The translations under genes and the position numbers were made by a program. From Paulinella micropora (taxonomy: Eukaryota; Cercozoa; Imbricatea; Euglyphida), in NCBI GenBank assembly GCA_009731375.1, contig BJOX01000083.1, positions 235,258-299,257 of the forward strand: a DNA stretch of 64,000 nucleotides, given 5' to 3'. Each line of letters begins with the position of its first letter. The stretch's first letter is position 1. The notes below the pieces were generated by a model that was not told the DNA's origin, did not search any database, and saw only the letters and a program-made list of their open reading frames with translations. Of the stretch, positions 48,901 to 58,837 are shown piece by piece.

Positions 48901-49876
48901 GAAACAGGAATCAAGTGGCTATCCTTCAAATGTCATTACAGAAGAAGACAAAGACAATTACATTAAGGACTATGAAGAAAAGATGAAAATTAAATTAGAC
49001 AAAAGCAAGATTGAAAAGAATGAAGGAAGAAGGGCAGTAGCGAAACTATGTCTTAACTCACTATGGGGAAAATTTGGACAACAAAACAACAAGACACAAA
49101 CAAAAATCATAAGGAGTGAAGCCGAACTATTCAAAATACTAAATGACAAGAAGATAAATGAAGTATCTATCAATATGATAAACAAAGAATGCCTAGAACT
49201 TTCATACAACCTACACCCTGAAAAAGTATCTGACCCCTACAATACAAATATCTGTGTAGCACTATTTACAACAGCACATGCGCAAATGAGATTGTATGAT
49301 ATGATGGACAGATTAGGTAATAGAGTGTTATATCACGACACAGACAGCGTAATTTATTCCGTAGATGAGAAAGAAGGACAGACAACAATACCGACTGGTG
49401 ATTTATTGGGACAATGGACAGACGAATTGATAGACAAAAAGACGAAGGTAAGCAGAAAGATAACCACATTTATTGGAGCAGGACCTAAATCATACGGCTA
49501 CATACTAAATGATGGAACAACCAAAATGAAATTAAAAGGATTTTCAATGAATTACGAGACTTGTAAAAAATTGAACTTGGTTAATATGTTTAGTATCATA
49601 AGCAATGGATTGAAAGTACAAGACACTGAACTATCTAAAAAGGCATATGAAGAATTAGAAGACCTACTAGAAACAAAAGGAGAAAAGTGTATAGCAAAGA
49701 ATGTAGCAGAGGCTGGAAATGTAATCATACACACCAACAGCAAAATAACAAGAAACAAAAAGACAAAAACAATTACGTCAGAGCATTTACAAAAGATATT
49801 TTCATTTACTTACACTAAAAGAGTAATTCAACCTCTAAAAGAAAACCAGATCACGACATTACCATACGGATACTAA
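45905..49876 (+). pseudogene. Protein-primed-type DNA polymerase B, interrupted by one in-frame TAA
   Basis: This family-B polymerase would copy the viral genome. The frame is continuous from ATG 45905 to TAA 49874-49876 except for TAA at 48200-48202, which would split it into about 765 and 550 residues. Before the stop: a Cys/His-rich zinc-binding segment (CEKC, CNIC, CNEC; about 46930-47230) and the exonuclease motifs FDFEAN (about 47272), HNARGYD (about 47428) and YCHSDVD (about 47809). After it: DVCSLYP (about 48494), KLCLNSLWGKFG (about 49042) and YHDTDSV (about 49331), the polymerase A, B and C motifs. All catalytic acids are present. The first ATG at 45905 is preferred to the upstream TTG. 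The stop falls between the exonuclease and palm regions and looks like a C-to-T change of a Gln codon. Confidence 0.88.
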
Positions 49877-50210
49877 GCAAAAAAAAAAAAAAAAAGGAAT
49901 TTACAAAAAAAGAGAAAAATATATAAAAAGGTGGCCATGAATGGTTCAAAAGTAAGCAGTGGGAGTTGAACCGCCGACAATGACGGACAACACCACCAAC
50001 TTACTAATTACACCACCCATCACCATGCCACGAGAAGGATGAAAATAAAATTTTTGTATTCTGCATGCTTCGGTTTCGTTTTTTTTGCTCAGTCAATGCG
50101 CAACGTTATCACATGTTTTTTTATCAGAGAATGCGAAAACAAAAAATCATACTTTTCGTTTTCGCACTTTTGGCCAACTTTCTATCTTGACAAGACTCCA
50201 TTTGTACAGA
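49877..50210. other. Spacer after the polymerase, no gene
   Basis: It starts with an A run of 15 directly after the polymerase stop. At 49945-50030 a minus-strand tRNA-like word (GGCGGTTCAACTCCCAC) is present, but the stems do not pair. The rest holds T-rich words and no frame. Confidence 0.4.
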
Positions 50211-50675
50211 ATGAGTGATTATATTGATGATGAGGCAAAAGAAAATTCAAGCGATGATGATGTTGAAAGAGAAGAAAATAATTGGTTTGAATATTATTCA
50301 GACAAAAGAAAGAACAAAATTATTTCCGACGAAATAGCCTTGGAGACAAAGAAAAAAAACTTGTCAAAAAAGATAAGACAAATTAAACTTGAACTTGACG
50401 AGGTAGAACGAAGACTCGAAGCTGTCGAACAAAGAGACAATGAAATACAAGAGGAAAGAAAGCAATTAGAAAATGCAAGGAAAGTTAAAAGGCAGAGAAT
50501 TAGAAAGGAAAAAGAGACCAAAAAAGAAATAGCATTTTTTGAAAGATGGTTAGAAAAAAATAAATTTCCAATGTCCCGTCAAGAGGAAAATTACGCAAGA
50601 AATTTGATTGGTGGTGGAAAAACATTTGAGGAAGTTATTGTAAAGTATAAATTGTATATTGAAGGAGTAAGGTAG
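50211..50675 (+). CDS. Coiled-coil protein, unknown
   Basis: About 154 residues from ATG 50211. An acidic N-terminus (YIDDEAKENSSDDDVEREEN) is followed by a long Lys/Glu coiled coil (about residues 35-115) and a compact C-terminus (FERWLEKNKFPMSRQEENYA ... TFEEVIVKYKLYI). It is intact and on the polymerase strand. Function unknown; the position between polymerase and integrase genes suggests an early or accessory role, but that is inference. Confidence 0.6.
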   Translation: MSDYIDDEAKENSSDDDVEREENNWFEYYSDKRKNKIISDEIALETKKKNLSKKIRQIKLELDEVERRLEAVEQRDNEIQEERKQLENARKVKRQRIRKEKETKKEIAFFERWLEKNKFPMSRQEENYARNLIGGGKTFEEVIVKYKLYIEGVR

Positions 50676-50884
50676 GGTTGTGTGATCTGTGCTGTCTGCC
50701 TACCTGCCCACTTCTCATCAATGAACATGACACACATTTCACAACAACATAAAAGCACACTTATTACTAGGCTACAAAAAATTATTTTATTTACGAAATT
50801 ATTTTATTTACGAAAACAAAAAAAAACGGCTTCAAGGCACTGCCCACACATGTTTTTTGTGCTTTTTGGTGTGGGGCAGGTACA

Positions 50885-51379
50885 ATGCCGCCAAAGAAGA
50901 AGTCTCCTTCCAAACCGACTGCTGTTGTTGCTGAGGTTCCTGCTGAAGTTCCTGCCGAGGTTCCAACCACCCCTGACGCCAAGCATCCGTCTCACGAAGA
51001 CCCTGTGGCTCAGGCTGAGGTTGAGCGTAAAGCAAAAAATGTGAGTCCTTTCGATAAGGTGGGTGGAGCAAAGGTGAAGGAGGATGAAGCTGTAAAGTAT
51101 TGGGATGAGAAAAAAGTTTTGGTCAAGATTGCCAACAAGTACGACGAGCCTGACAAAGTGTTTGAGTATAATGTTCCGGACTGCAAAGAAGGAGTTTTGA
51201 TGGCGAGCCCTGGGAAAGAAGATAATTATCACGTGGCACTCGGAGACGACGGGGTGATAAGGGTTTTCAAATCTTGGTCGGCTTTGAAGGGCTAATATAT
51301 TCACGAGAAGCGTCCGTTCTACACTAAGGCTGCTGAATATCATTCCAATATTTCCTTACCTAATCGCAAAAAGAAGTGA
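50885..51379 (+). pseudogene. Basic Ala/Pro/Lys protein, in-frame stop near the C-terminus
   Basis: The frame from ATG 50885 begins with a Lys-rich, Ala/Pro/Val/Glu repeat region (PPKKKSPSKP, VPAEVPAEVP) and a globular part (KVLVKIANKYDEPDKVFEYN ... VALGDDGVIRVFKSW). A TAA at 51293-51295 ends it after 136 residues, but the same frame continues another 28 codons to a basic end (NRKKK) and TGA at 51377-51379, three bases before the convergent integrase gene. The continuation reads like the real C-terminus. Function unknown; the basic ends could bind nucleic acid. Confidence 0.55.
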
Positions 51380-51381
51380 GA

Positions 51382-52305
51382 CTACAAGTCCATTATTTCT
51401 TTTTTCTTCCTTTGTCGGGAAGAAGTTCTAATGTTGGCGGAGTCTATCTCCTCTCTTTTAAGTAAATGCTTTGTTTGCTTTTCTTTAGTTAGTTGTTTCA
51501 GTTCTTTATTAATATCTTTCTCTTCCGGATCGTCGGTAGCGTCAGTCTTTAATAAATGTCTAGGTGGTACAACATCATCATTTGTTAATACAATCCGATA
51601 TCCCTTACGGGCTTTGACGGTGTAGATTTGCTTGCTCCAAGTCTTTCCTCCCTTTTCTAGAATGTGTTTCTTGTTCAACTTTCTAACTCTGTCTCCTTCT
51701 TTGAAACTAAATAAATATTTATCAACATATCTATGTTGTTGGCTTATATCATTTCCTTTAAACACATCAATTGGTGCCGCCTTAATCGCTGAATGTTCTT
51801 TCTTGTTATAATAATAAACAACATCTTCAATATAACTTATCCAATCAAAATTACGATTAAAAGCCCATAATACATGTAATCTTTCTCTGAGTGTTATAAC
51901 AAATCTATTAACAATACCTAACGAATTATGATCACCTACTTCAACCATAAATTGTTCAATTCCATTATTTCTCATCCACTCACCAACTGCACCTTTAAAC
52001 TCACCGCCATTGTCTGATATGTATGCTTTTGGCTTCGGTAATTTCTTTAGTGCTTCTAAAACTGTGGTCGAAAATTTATTCTTTATTGGTATCGCATAAG
52101 CGTAGCGACTATGGATATCAATCCAAATAAGGGCAAAAATATAGTTTTTATTTTTTGTAGCGACGTTACTCATATCCATTAAATCAATATTAACCATATC
52201 TAATACCTTATCGGCCCATATTGTTGTTCCTCTAGTCCTCGGTTTAGTCTGACAAAATAATTCTTGTGCGGTGTTCGCAAGTTGAATATTATTATTTTCA
52301 CTCAT
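51382..52305 (-). CDS. Retroviral-type (rve) integrase, PLV type, third catalytic acid replaced
   Basis: It would insert the viral DNA into host DNA. Minus-strand frame of 307 residues from ATG 52305. The RNase H-like core is clear: first acid in NIDLMDM, second in ISDNGGEFKG, then GDHNSLGIVNRFVITLRERL. The third acid (Glu in retroviruses, Asp or Glu in polinton-like relatives) is expected directly before RF; here it is Asn (codon AAT). A C-terminal SH3-like segment (FKEGDRVRKLNKKHILEKGG ... WSKQIYTVKARKGYRIVL) and a basic tail follow. Spacing D-34-N matches the expected pattern. Such a change from GAT would remove metal binding. It lies six bases downstream of the gene at 52830. Confidence 0.88.
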   Translation of the reverse strand: MSENNNIQLANTAQELFCQTKPRTRGTTIWADKVLDMVNIDLMDMSNVATKNKNYIFALIWIDIHSRYAYAIPIKNKFSTTVLEALKKLPKPKAYISDNGGEFKGAVGEWMRNNGIEQFMVEVGDHNSLGIVNRFVITLRERLHVLWAFNRNFDWISYIEDVVYYYNKKEHSAIKAAPIDVFKGNDISQQHRYVDKYLFSFKEGDRVRKLNKKHILEKGGKTWSKQIYTVKARKGYRIVLTNDDVVPPRHLLKTDATDDPEEKDINKELKQLTKEKQTKHLLKREEIDSANIRTSSRQRKKKEIMDL

Positions 52306-52311
52306 GATATT

Positions 52312-52830
52312 TTAGAACTTTAGAAAAATCTTTTCTGCTTCCTTACTTTTTTCTTTATTCTTTGGTGTATTGTTATATACATTAACTGATATTTGTTCGC
52401 TTCGTTTTTTACCACCTCGCTGTTTTACGCCTGTTGTTTCATAATCTTCGCTTTCTTCACTCTCACTTTCTTCTTCTTCGCTGTCATTCTCTGGCTTCTT
52501 GGGTTGTGGTGCTTTCTTTGTGTTTTTCTTCTTGGGCTTTTTGGCATTCTTTTTTATCTTTCTAAGCATATGATTTGCAATAACCTCAGACATATCAATT
52601 TCGCTATCGCTTTCGCTTGATTCATCTTCAATCTCAGGATTTTTAAGTATCTCTTTCGCAACACCAACTTCAGCATCCGTCTCAATAAGTTTTTCCACTG
52701 ATGCTTTTTTCAGTTCCCCCTTCTTGCGGAGCCGTTCGCGAGCCCATTCGTCCTTTCGCCGTTCAGCATTTTCTCTATTTGCTTGAACTGCTTTCTTCCA
52801 GTTTTCCTTTGATGCTTCCTTTGACGGCAT
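52312..52830 (-). CDS. Charged protein upstream of the integrase, unknown
   Basis: 172 residues from ATG 52830, rich in Lys, Glu and Ser with alternating basic (KKNAKKPKKKNTKKAP) and acidic (NDSEEEESESEESEDYE) blocks, mostly disordered by appearance. The N-terminus (ENWKKAVQANRENAERRKDE) is helical. It probably forms an operon-like pair with the integrase, the spacing being six bases, and is divergent from the fibre gene across a 93-base AT-rich spacer. I do not recognise the family. Confidence 0.6.
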   Translation of the reverse strand: MPSKEASKENWKKAVQANRENAERRKDEWARERLRKKGELKKASVEKLIETDAEVGVAKEILKNPEIEDESSESDSEIDMSEVIANHMLRKIKKNAKKPKKKNTKKAPQPKKPENDSEEEESESEESEDYETTGVKQRGGKKRSEQISVNVYNNTPKNKEKSKEAEKIFLKF

Positions 52831-52923
52831 TGATTACCGATGAATGATATTACACGAGATAGTTATATTTTTTGTTAGTATAATTTAACAAAAATAAAAA
52901 TTAAAATATTTATTTAATATAAT
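52831..52923. promoter_or_regulatory. Divergent AT-rich promoter region
   Basis: 93 bases between the ATG of the minus-strand charged protein and the ATG of the plus-strand fibre gene. The fibre side ends in ATTTATTTAATATAAT directly before the ATG, like the leaders of other viral genes here. Confidence 0.45.
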
Positions 52924-55900
52924 ATGTCGCAATATAAGTCTCTCTTGGGATTGTCAGAATTGGCTGTTGATAGTCTAAACATACTTAACTTAGACTTAAC
53001 GAACACAAACATAGTTGGTCTGAATACAGACAGAGTGCCAGAAGATTCTGACCCAATCAATCTTTATTACACTGACGACCGATTTGACACACGTCTCGCT
53101 TTAAAAACAACATCAGACCTAAAAGAAAGGCTTAATTATTATTGGACTGATAACCGCTTTGATGGTCGGTTCGCTTTAAAATCAACAACTGACCTAAAAG
53201 AATGACTTAATTATTATTGGACTGATAACCGCTTCGACACACGTCTCGCTTTAAAATCAACTACTGATATCAAAGAAGGAAGCCGTTTATACTACACAGA
53301 GCAACGAGTTAGGGATAATGACGAAGTCAAAGCCTCAACTCAACACAGAAGCAATACTTCCAATCCGCACCAAACCAGTCTATATAATTTGATAGACACA
53401 AACATATTCGCACAAGCGAGCGGTCAATACTTAACTTACAACGATGTAGAAGGCAAATGGAAGAATACAGCCCTTGGTTCAATTGATACACTTTCAGATG
53501 TGGTTATAACCGCACCAATAGCAATCAATAGTTATCTAACATATAATTCAATAAACTGGGTAAATAAAACATTTCCGATAAATGTTGATGAAACAGGCAA
53601 CATTAGTATGGGAAGGAAGAATATAACAGGAGTTAATTTACTAAATGACAAAGGTGTTGATGAATGGATATTTGAGCATAATGATAATAATAATAAGGTG
53701 TCAGCAGCTGGAAGTATAGACTCACATAGCGATGTTACAATAACAGGCTTTCCAGCAGATAATCAACTGATTATGTATAGCACGGGGCAATGGAGAAACA
53801 CCACACCACCCTTTCTTAGATTAGACGGCACAGCCAGTATGACGGGAGGACTAAATATGGTCGGTTTTGCTATTTCTGGGGCTTCTACATATAATGGAAT
53901 TAATCTCGCAAATCTCGCAGTTGATGGTTCGGTGGTCAAACTAACAGGAGACCAAACCATAGGAGGAATTAAAACATTTAGCAGTATAATAAATGCTAGT
54001 GCGGGTATTGATATGAAAAGCCAAAGCATAACAAATGTTAATCTTGTTGATGGTGTGGATGTTTCTGTTCTTGATACTTCGGTGGTTAAACTAACAGGAG
54101 ACCAAACCATAGCAGGGAATAAAAAATTTACATCAACTTTAGAAGTAAGTGGTTCGTCCAATCCTACTACTTTTGATGGTATTGGCATAGCCTTTGATAC
54201 AAAAATAGGAATGATTGCAGCACAAAAAACAGCAACAGCGACTTGGTATCCGATACAAATAACTGGTTCGTATGTAGAGTTATATTCAGGTAATACTTTA
54301 ATTATAACCGCAACTGGAACAACATTAAGTTTGAATAACAACAAAATAACAAACTTAGCCACACCATCAGCAACAACGGACGGAGCAAACAAAAGTTATG
54401 TGGATACATTAGACGGGCAAAATGTGAAACTAACTGGAAACCAAACCATAGCAGGGATTAAGACATATAGCAGTGGTGTTGAAATTACTGGAAATTCAAC
54501 GAATGCGACAACAAAAGGAACATTCGTGGTTTTCAACTCCACAGCCAATATAGGAACTATCGGATGCCTTGATATGGGCACGGGTGTAAATTATAACTTT
54601 GAAATAATTGCCAAAAAAATAAGTTTCATTATTGATGGAGCGATTGTTGCGTGGATTAATGCCACGGGCTTAGATTGTAATAGTAGTCGGATTGTTAATC
54701 TGGGAGCACCACAAAATGCGAATGAAGCGGTAAATAGGCAATATCTGGATGACAATTGTGTGAAACTAACAACAGACCAAACCATAACAGGAAGTAAAAC
54801 ATTTAATGGGGCGAGCACTACGATAAAATATCTAACTTTAACGAACAATGCCGATTTTAATAATCAAACTATCACTAATGGCGGAAATATAACATATAAT
54901 GGGGCGAGGATATTAAACCAAAATGGAGGAGATATATTCTTTTCACAGACATCAGAAGATTATCAATATTTATTATTTACTCTAAATATCGCTACAAGTG
55001 GAACCGCGAACCAACGAGGTTATGTATTTACGAATGTAGCATTTGATGCAAAAGGGGCGGGACTTTATATTTCAAAGCTTTTGGATAATAAAAGTGCTTC
55101 GTCTGACATTGTCCGTTTTAACAATGCTGGGGGTATGCGGTTTTATGGTGCCTTAGATATGAACTCAAACAATATAACAAATGGCGGAACAATAACGGGA
55201 ACAACAATTACTTCAACCGCGGGTATATCAACGACGACACTAACGGTGAGTGGATTAATAACGGCAGATAGCGGTTGTAAGTTATCTATTCAAAATAAAG
55301 TAGATGGAGGAAATGGACAGGGTATATTTCTGTGGGATACAGACAACTCAGGATGGGGTATTTATATGGCTCAGCCAGGGGCGAATAAATCATTAGGTGG
55401 TGGGTCTGCGGTTGCAGGCAACGATATTTCAGGCTTTGCTGTAAGATTTAGGAGTGGTAATGCTTCGTCGGATGGTTTTGTGTGGGAAAATTCTAATGAG
55501 CAATTGTTAATGTCATTGAATGGGGCAAACGGCACTTTATGGACAAAAGGATTGATAACGGCTAGTGCGGGGATATCAACAACAACGGCAACCGCAAGTG
55601 GATTAATAACTGCAAATGCTGGGATATCTGTTGTTAATAGCACAGTCGACATACGCGGGGAAGCAAGAAGTGGGTCTCATGCTACACCAGTCGGGTTATA
55701 TGTCACAGCCAATCTTGGAGCATCTTCTGCTGGTGTTGAATTCAGACACAGCAACGGGACACAGGGAGTTGGTTTTGGTTATAATTTAATATATGCTACG
55801 GGAAGCAGTACTAATCAGGACTTACATTTTTATGCGAGGGGGACTGGTGTAATCTATGCTCAGAGTGATACAAGCATGACGACAGCATCCAGCGGATTTT

Positions 55901-56476
55901 TAACATTAAGAAAAAGACCATCAAATACGACCAACCCCCAAATATTTATGAAAGCAGGAGACTCATCAGGTTATGCGGTGGTAATGAATACAGGTGGATT
56001 ATTACATGCTTGGTCGACTTCAATATCAAATGGTGAAAACAATACGGGTTATGTTTATTTGAATGCGGGAGCAAATACATGGTCTTCTGGTTCAGATAGG
56101 AGATTAAAATCAGATATTAAAACAAGACTGTGAGGGATGTTGTGAGAAATTAATGAAAATTAATTGTTGCTCATATTATTGGAAATCAGACGAGAAAAAA
56201 GAAAAGAAGAGCCACGGATTTATTGCCGACGAGGTTAAAAAAATATTTCCAGAATTTGTACCTGAAAGTGGAATGAAGGCAGACGACGGAAAAAGCATCC
56301 TTGAAGGAGTATCATATATGGAATTTATACCAATACTGGTTAGTGCTTTTCAACACATGGCGGAAAAGGTAGTTAATTTAGAAAAAGAAAATAAAAATCT
56401 TATGAATATATTACAAGACCAAGCAAACCAATTAGCAGAAATACGAGCGGAAGTATTTTCAAATGTACAGCAATAA
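52924..56476 (+). pseudogene. Tail-fibre-like protein with S74-type chaperone C-terminus, two lesions
   Basis: Probably a virion surface fibre that trimerises. From ATG 52924: three 25-residue repeats (YYTDDRFDTRLALKTTSDLK type, to about 53265), then at least four copies of a VVKLTGDQTIxGxKTF repeat, then Gly/Ser/Thr-rich beta repeats (LDMNSNNITNGGTI, ASAGISTTT). The end carries the intramolecular chaperone hallmark: SDRRLKSDIK at about 56095, then HGFIADEVKKIFPEFV and VSYMEFIPILVSAFQ with a terminal coiled coil (56153-56476). Lesions: TGA at 53203-53205 inside the third repeat, where its sister has AGG; and a one-base shift near 56120 that splits the chaperone domain after DIK. The intact length would be about 1180 residues. 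Families of phage tail spikes share this domain. Confidence 0.8.
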
Positions 56477-56793
56477 TACAACCAGATTTCACAGACCACC
56501 ACCTATTATGGATATGGATGGCGAACTAATTCCAGAATTAAAGTCTCACGTTCTTGAAGTAGAACTAAAGACTGAGGAAAAAAAAAATAGAGCACGAATT
56601 GGAAGATAACTGGAATTGTTGTTGTATAAAAAACAGACCGACAGACAGCCGACTTATTAAATACTTATTTCAAATGGGTATCATCGTTGCCATTATAGCC
56701 CTTTGTATCGTGAGGCTATCTGAAAAGAACTTGCCGTGCGAGGTTGCTAATACTTATGTCGGAATTTTGACCTTACTCATAGTCGCCTTCTAG
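56462..56793 (+). pseudogene. Small membrane protein, frameshift in an A11 run
   Basis: An ATG at 56462 overlaps the fibre stop and reads HRPPPIMDMDGELIPELKSH until the 11-base A run at 56577-56587, after which it stops at 56588-56590. Another frame past the run continues as a Cys-containing segment (DNWNCCCIKN) and two hydrophobic stretches (MGIIVAIIALCIV and YVGILTLLIVAF) to TAG 56791-56793. A one-base change in the run would make one protein of about 110 residues. A base-call error is as likely as real damage. It would sit in a membrane. Confidence 0.55.
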
Positions 56794-56803
56794 TTCAAAG
56801 AAA

Positions 56804-56947
56804 TGATATTTATCAACTACACTTTCATTCGCTTCGCTCATTCTCGTTTGTTGATAAACATCGAAAATCGACAAAAAATTAAAATGGGAGACGATGTTTG
56901 AGAATAAGCGAGAGTGCGACAGCACGAAGTGAAATTCTCAAATATCA
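56804..56947. terminator. Two-hairpin intergenic module, copy A
   Basis: First hairpin: TGATATTTATCAAC ... GTTGATAAACATCG. Second hairpin: GATGTTTGAGAAT ... ATTCTCAAATATC with an inner GTGC-GACA-GCAC stem. It lies between the membrane-protein stop and the stop of the minus-strand Cys-rich gene. In this copy the outer second stem has G-C where other copies have T-A, a paired change. Role as transcript end signal is inferred. Confidence 0.7.
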
Positions 56948-57214
56948 AAGAAATGAACATTCATAGGTGTGTGTCATATACCATCTATTATCACCCGCAC
57001 ACATTAAAGGCAAAGCCTCATCAAAACTACGACACATATTATTTCCGTTATTTATGAAAACACACTTAAACCCTGTTTCTATTCCTTTCTGAATACAATA
57101 AGCACAACTCTCATTTTTTTTATCGCCGACCCGTGAGTAAAAGTCGCAGGCAGTCCGACCTAGCACAAATCTCCAACAAGTTGGAGATATCATAAACAAG
57201 AATATTAAAATCAT
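56945..57214 (-). CDS. Secreted or membrane-anchored Cys-rich small protein
   Basis: 90 residues from ATG 57214 on the minus strand. The N-terminus MILIFLFMISPTCW looks like a signal peptide or anchor. The rest has seven further Cys residues (ACDF, CAYC, KCVF, MCRSF, MCAG, YECSF), suggesting disulfide bonds. No family recognised. It is convergent with the membrane-protein gene and divergent from the next gene. Confidence 0.5.
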   Translation of the reverse strand: MILIFLFMISPTCWRFVLGRTACDFYSRVGDKKNESCAYCIQKGIETGFKCVFINNGNNMCRSFDEALPLMCAGDNRWYMTHTYECSFL

Positions 57215-57237
57215 TTTTTTTATATTATACAAAATAT

Positions 57238-57603
57238 ATGATGAGTGAGTTCAAGCACCAAAAGATTATTTTTCTAAGCAATGATTTGGCTGGAGGAAGC
57301 AAAACATTTAATAAAAATATTCAAATGTCATTCACACCAACCAAAATGAATGTTAAGTTTATCCACTATATGAACGACCAGTCCGAAACCAAAACCAGAA
57401 TTCTTTACATGGATAGAATTGGAATTATTGGAACATTTGCGGACAGCACCACAGCAAACATTTCAAATCTCTGTTATAATTTGGGTGTTGTCGGATGGAC
57501 TGACGGACAATATACATTTAAAGTCCTTGAAACTTACAGCGGAAATATTGATACAGGAAATTTAGCGGGAAGAATTGTTGTATGCCTAGAATTCGTAGGC
57601 TGA
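57238..57603 (+). CDS. Small structural-type protein, unknown
   Basis: 121 residues from ATG 57238 (a second ATG follows at once). Mostly alternating hydrophobic and polar residues as in a beta-sandwich (KIIFLSNDLAGGSKTF ... NVKFIHYMNDQSETKTRILY ... GRIVVCLEFVG). It lies among morphogenesis genes just before the ATPase, so a minor virion protein is likely. Its TGA stop is the first three bases of hairpin module B. The leader TATATTATACAAAATAT directly precedes the ATG. Confidence 0.5.
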   Translation: MMSEFKHQKIIFLSNDLAGGSKTFNKNIQMSFTPTKMNVKFIHYMNDQSETKTRILYMDRIGIIGTFADSTTANISNLCYNLGVVGWTDGQYTFKVLETYSGNIDTGNLAGRIVVCLEFVG

Positions 57604-57725
57604 TATTTGTTTCAGACTACGTCTTCAACAAACATCGACAACCGATTTAATTTAATCAATAAAGAAAAAACGATGTTTTAGAATAAGAGAGAGTGCGGAG
57701 CACGAAACGCAATTCTAAAATATCA
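57601..57725. terminator. Two-hairpin intergenic module, copy B
   Basis: It begins with the TGA stop of the upstream gene and ends one base before the ATG of the ATPase gene. First hairpin borders GATATTTGTTT ... AACAAACATCG; second GATGTTTTAGAAT ... ATTCTAAAATATC with inner GTGC-GGA-GCAC. The first inner stem is shorter than in other copies. Confidence 0.7.
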
Positions 57726-58540
57726 ATGGAGAAGATTAATAGCATTAAGGTGAAGCCAGTAAAACAAGAGGGGGATGGAAACAAAAAAGCAAAAGGTTGT
57801 AAATTATTTAATGAGCCGTATGCCAACATATTTCTACTCGCCCGTAAGAAGAGCGGAAAAACGACAGCACTCTTTGAAATACTGAACGGACTACAGACAG
57901 AAAAACCCGTATTGTCATTATTGCTTCAACGATACACAAGGACTACATTTATAAAGCAATTGTAAAGCACTTTAAGAACAGAGGCAACCCGATGGCAATA
58001 TATACATTTCTTAAATCAGATGGTGTAAATGTCATTGATTATGAGTTAGACAAACTGAACAGACAGGACGAGCAACACGGAGGAGAAGTAAAACAGGACA
58101 AAGAAGAAATAGAGAAGCCACAATTTTTATACTTTGGAAAAGAAGAAAAAAAGAAAACTACAGAACCAAAAGAACGACCCAGCAAGTATATTTCTCCAGA
58201 GGTTGTTTTTGTTTTGGATGATTTAGGGAGTGGATTAAGAGACAAGTCCGTAAGTGATTTGTTAAAAAAGAACAGACACTATAAAAGTAAGGTTATTATG
58301 TCTAGTCAGTATTTGAACGACCTACGGCCAGAAGCCATTAAGCAGTTAGATTATTTAGTAATCTTTCCGGGTCAGTCTCAGGACAAAATGGAACTCATGT
58401 ATAAACACTTAGACTTATCTTTTGATTTTGATTATTTTCTCCAAAAATATCACGAGGCTACAAAGGAACGGTTTAATTTTCTTTACGTCTCAAGTGTTGA
58501 TGACGAGTTAAGAAAAAATTTTGCTAACCGCCTGAAATAA
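57726..58540 (+). pseudogene. FtsK/HerA-type genome-packaging ATPase, one-base frameshift
   Basis: It would pump viral DNA into the capsid. The N-terminal frame starts at ATG 57726, with the P-loop at LLARKKSGKTTAL (about 57837-57875); the first Gly of a usual Walker A is Ala here. The frame ends at 57965, but from about 57911 the sister frame continues with IVIIASTIHKDYIYKAIV and then the region from 57992: Walker B VVFVLDDLGSG (about 58203), then a Gln-containing sensor segment (MSSQYLNDLRPEA) and a C-terminus to TAA 58538-58540. One base lost near 57910 explains the break. The DNA is not in a homopolymer, so real decay is plausible. The protein would be about 271 residues, usual for PLV ATPases. 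Confidence 0.8.
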
Positions 58541-58661
58541 TGATATTTATGAGCATCGCTTTCATTCGCTTCGCTCATTTTCGCTTGCTCATAAACATCG
58601 AAAAACGATGTTTTAGAATAAGTGAGAGTGCGACAGCACGAAACGCAATTCTAAAATATCA
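58541..58661. terminator. Two-hairpin intergenic module, copy C
   Basis: It follows the ATPase TAA without a gap. First hairpin TGATATTTATGAGC ... GCTCATAAACATCG, with a loop (TTTCATTCGCTTCGCTCATT) shared almost exactly with copy A. Second hairpin GATGTTTTAGAAT ... ATTCTAAAATATC with inner GTGC-GACA-GCAC. Confidence 0.75.
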
Positions 58662-58702
58662 AATAATATTTTTATATAATTATTTTTTTTAATGTATATT
58701 AT

Positions 58703-58837
58703 ATGCCAGTATCGCCAGTGATAATTTCACAACCATCAGGATATAACATCGGATACAATCCATCAATGCCACAGAAGGGAGGAAAAAAGAAAACCAAGAA
58801 GAAGGGATGCGGACAATCCCAAGACATCACATCATGA
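58703..58837 (+). CDS. Small Lys/Gly-rich protein, probably altered by a tandem duplication
   Basis: 44 residues from ATG 58703, with a Lys/Gly patch (KGGKKKTKKKGCG) near the end. The stop lies inside two tandem copies of AAGACATCACATCATGATGTC (58820-58861). Past the copies the sequence could continue as a Cys-containing tail, so the repeat may have truncated the gene. Unknown function; basic patch suggests DNA or capsid contact. Confidence 0.4.
   Translation: MPVSPVIISQPSGYNIGYNPSMPQKGGKKKTKKKGCGQSQDITS

Noticed and set aside
48227-49876. Second, independent polymerase gene starting at GTG 48227
   Set aside because: It is in frame with the upstream exonuclease part and separated by one stop; a GTG start is not expected in a eukaryotic virus.
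49945-50030. Minus-strand tRNA gene with a GGTTCAACTCC T-loop
   Set aside because: T-stem pairs at only three of five positions and the anticodon loop lacks U33; at best a relic.
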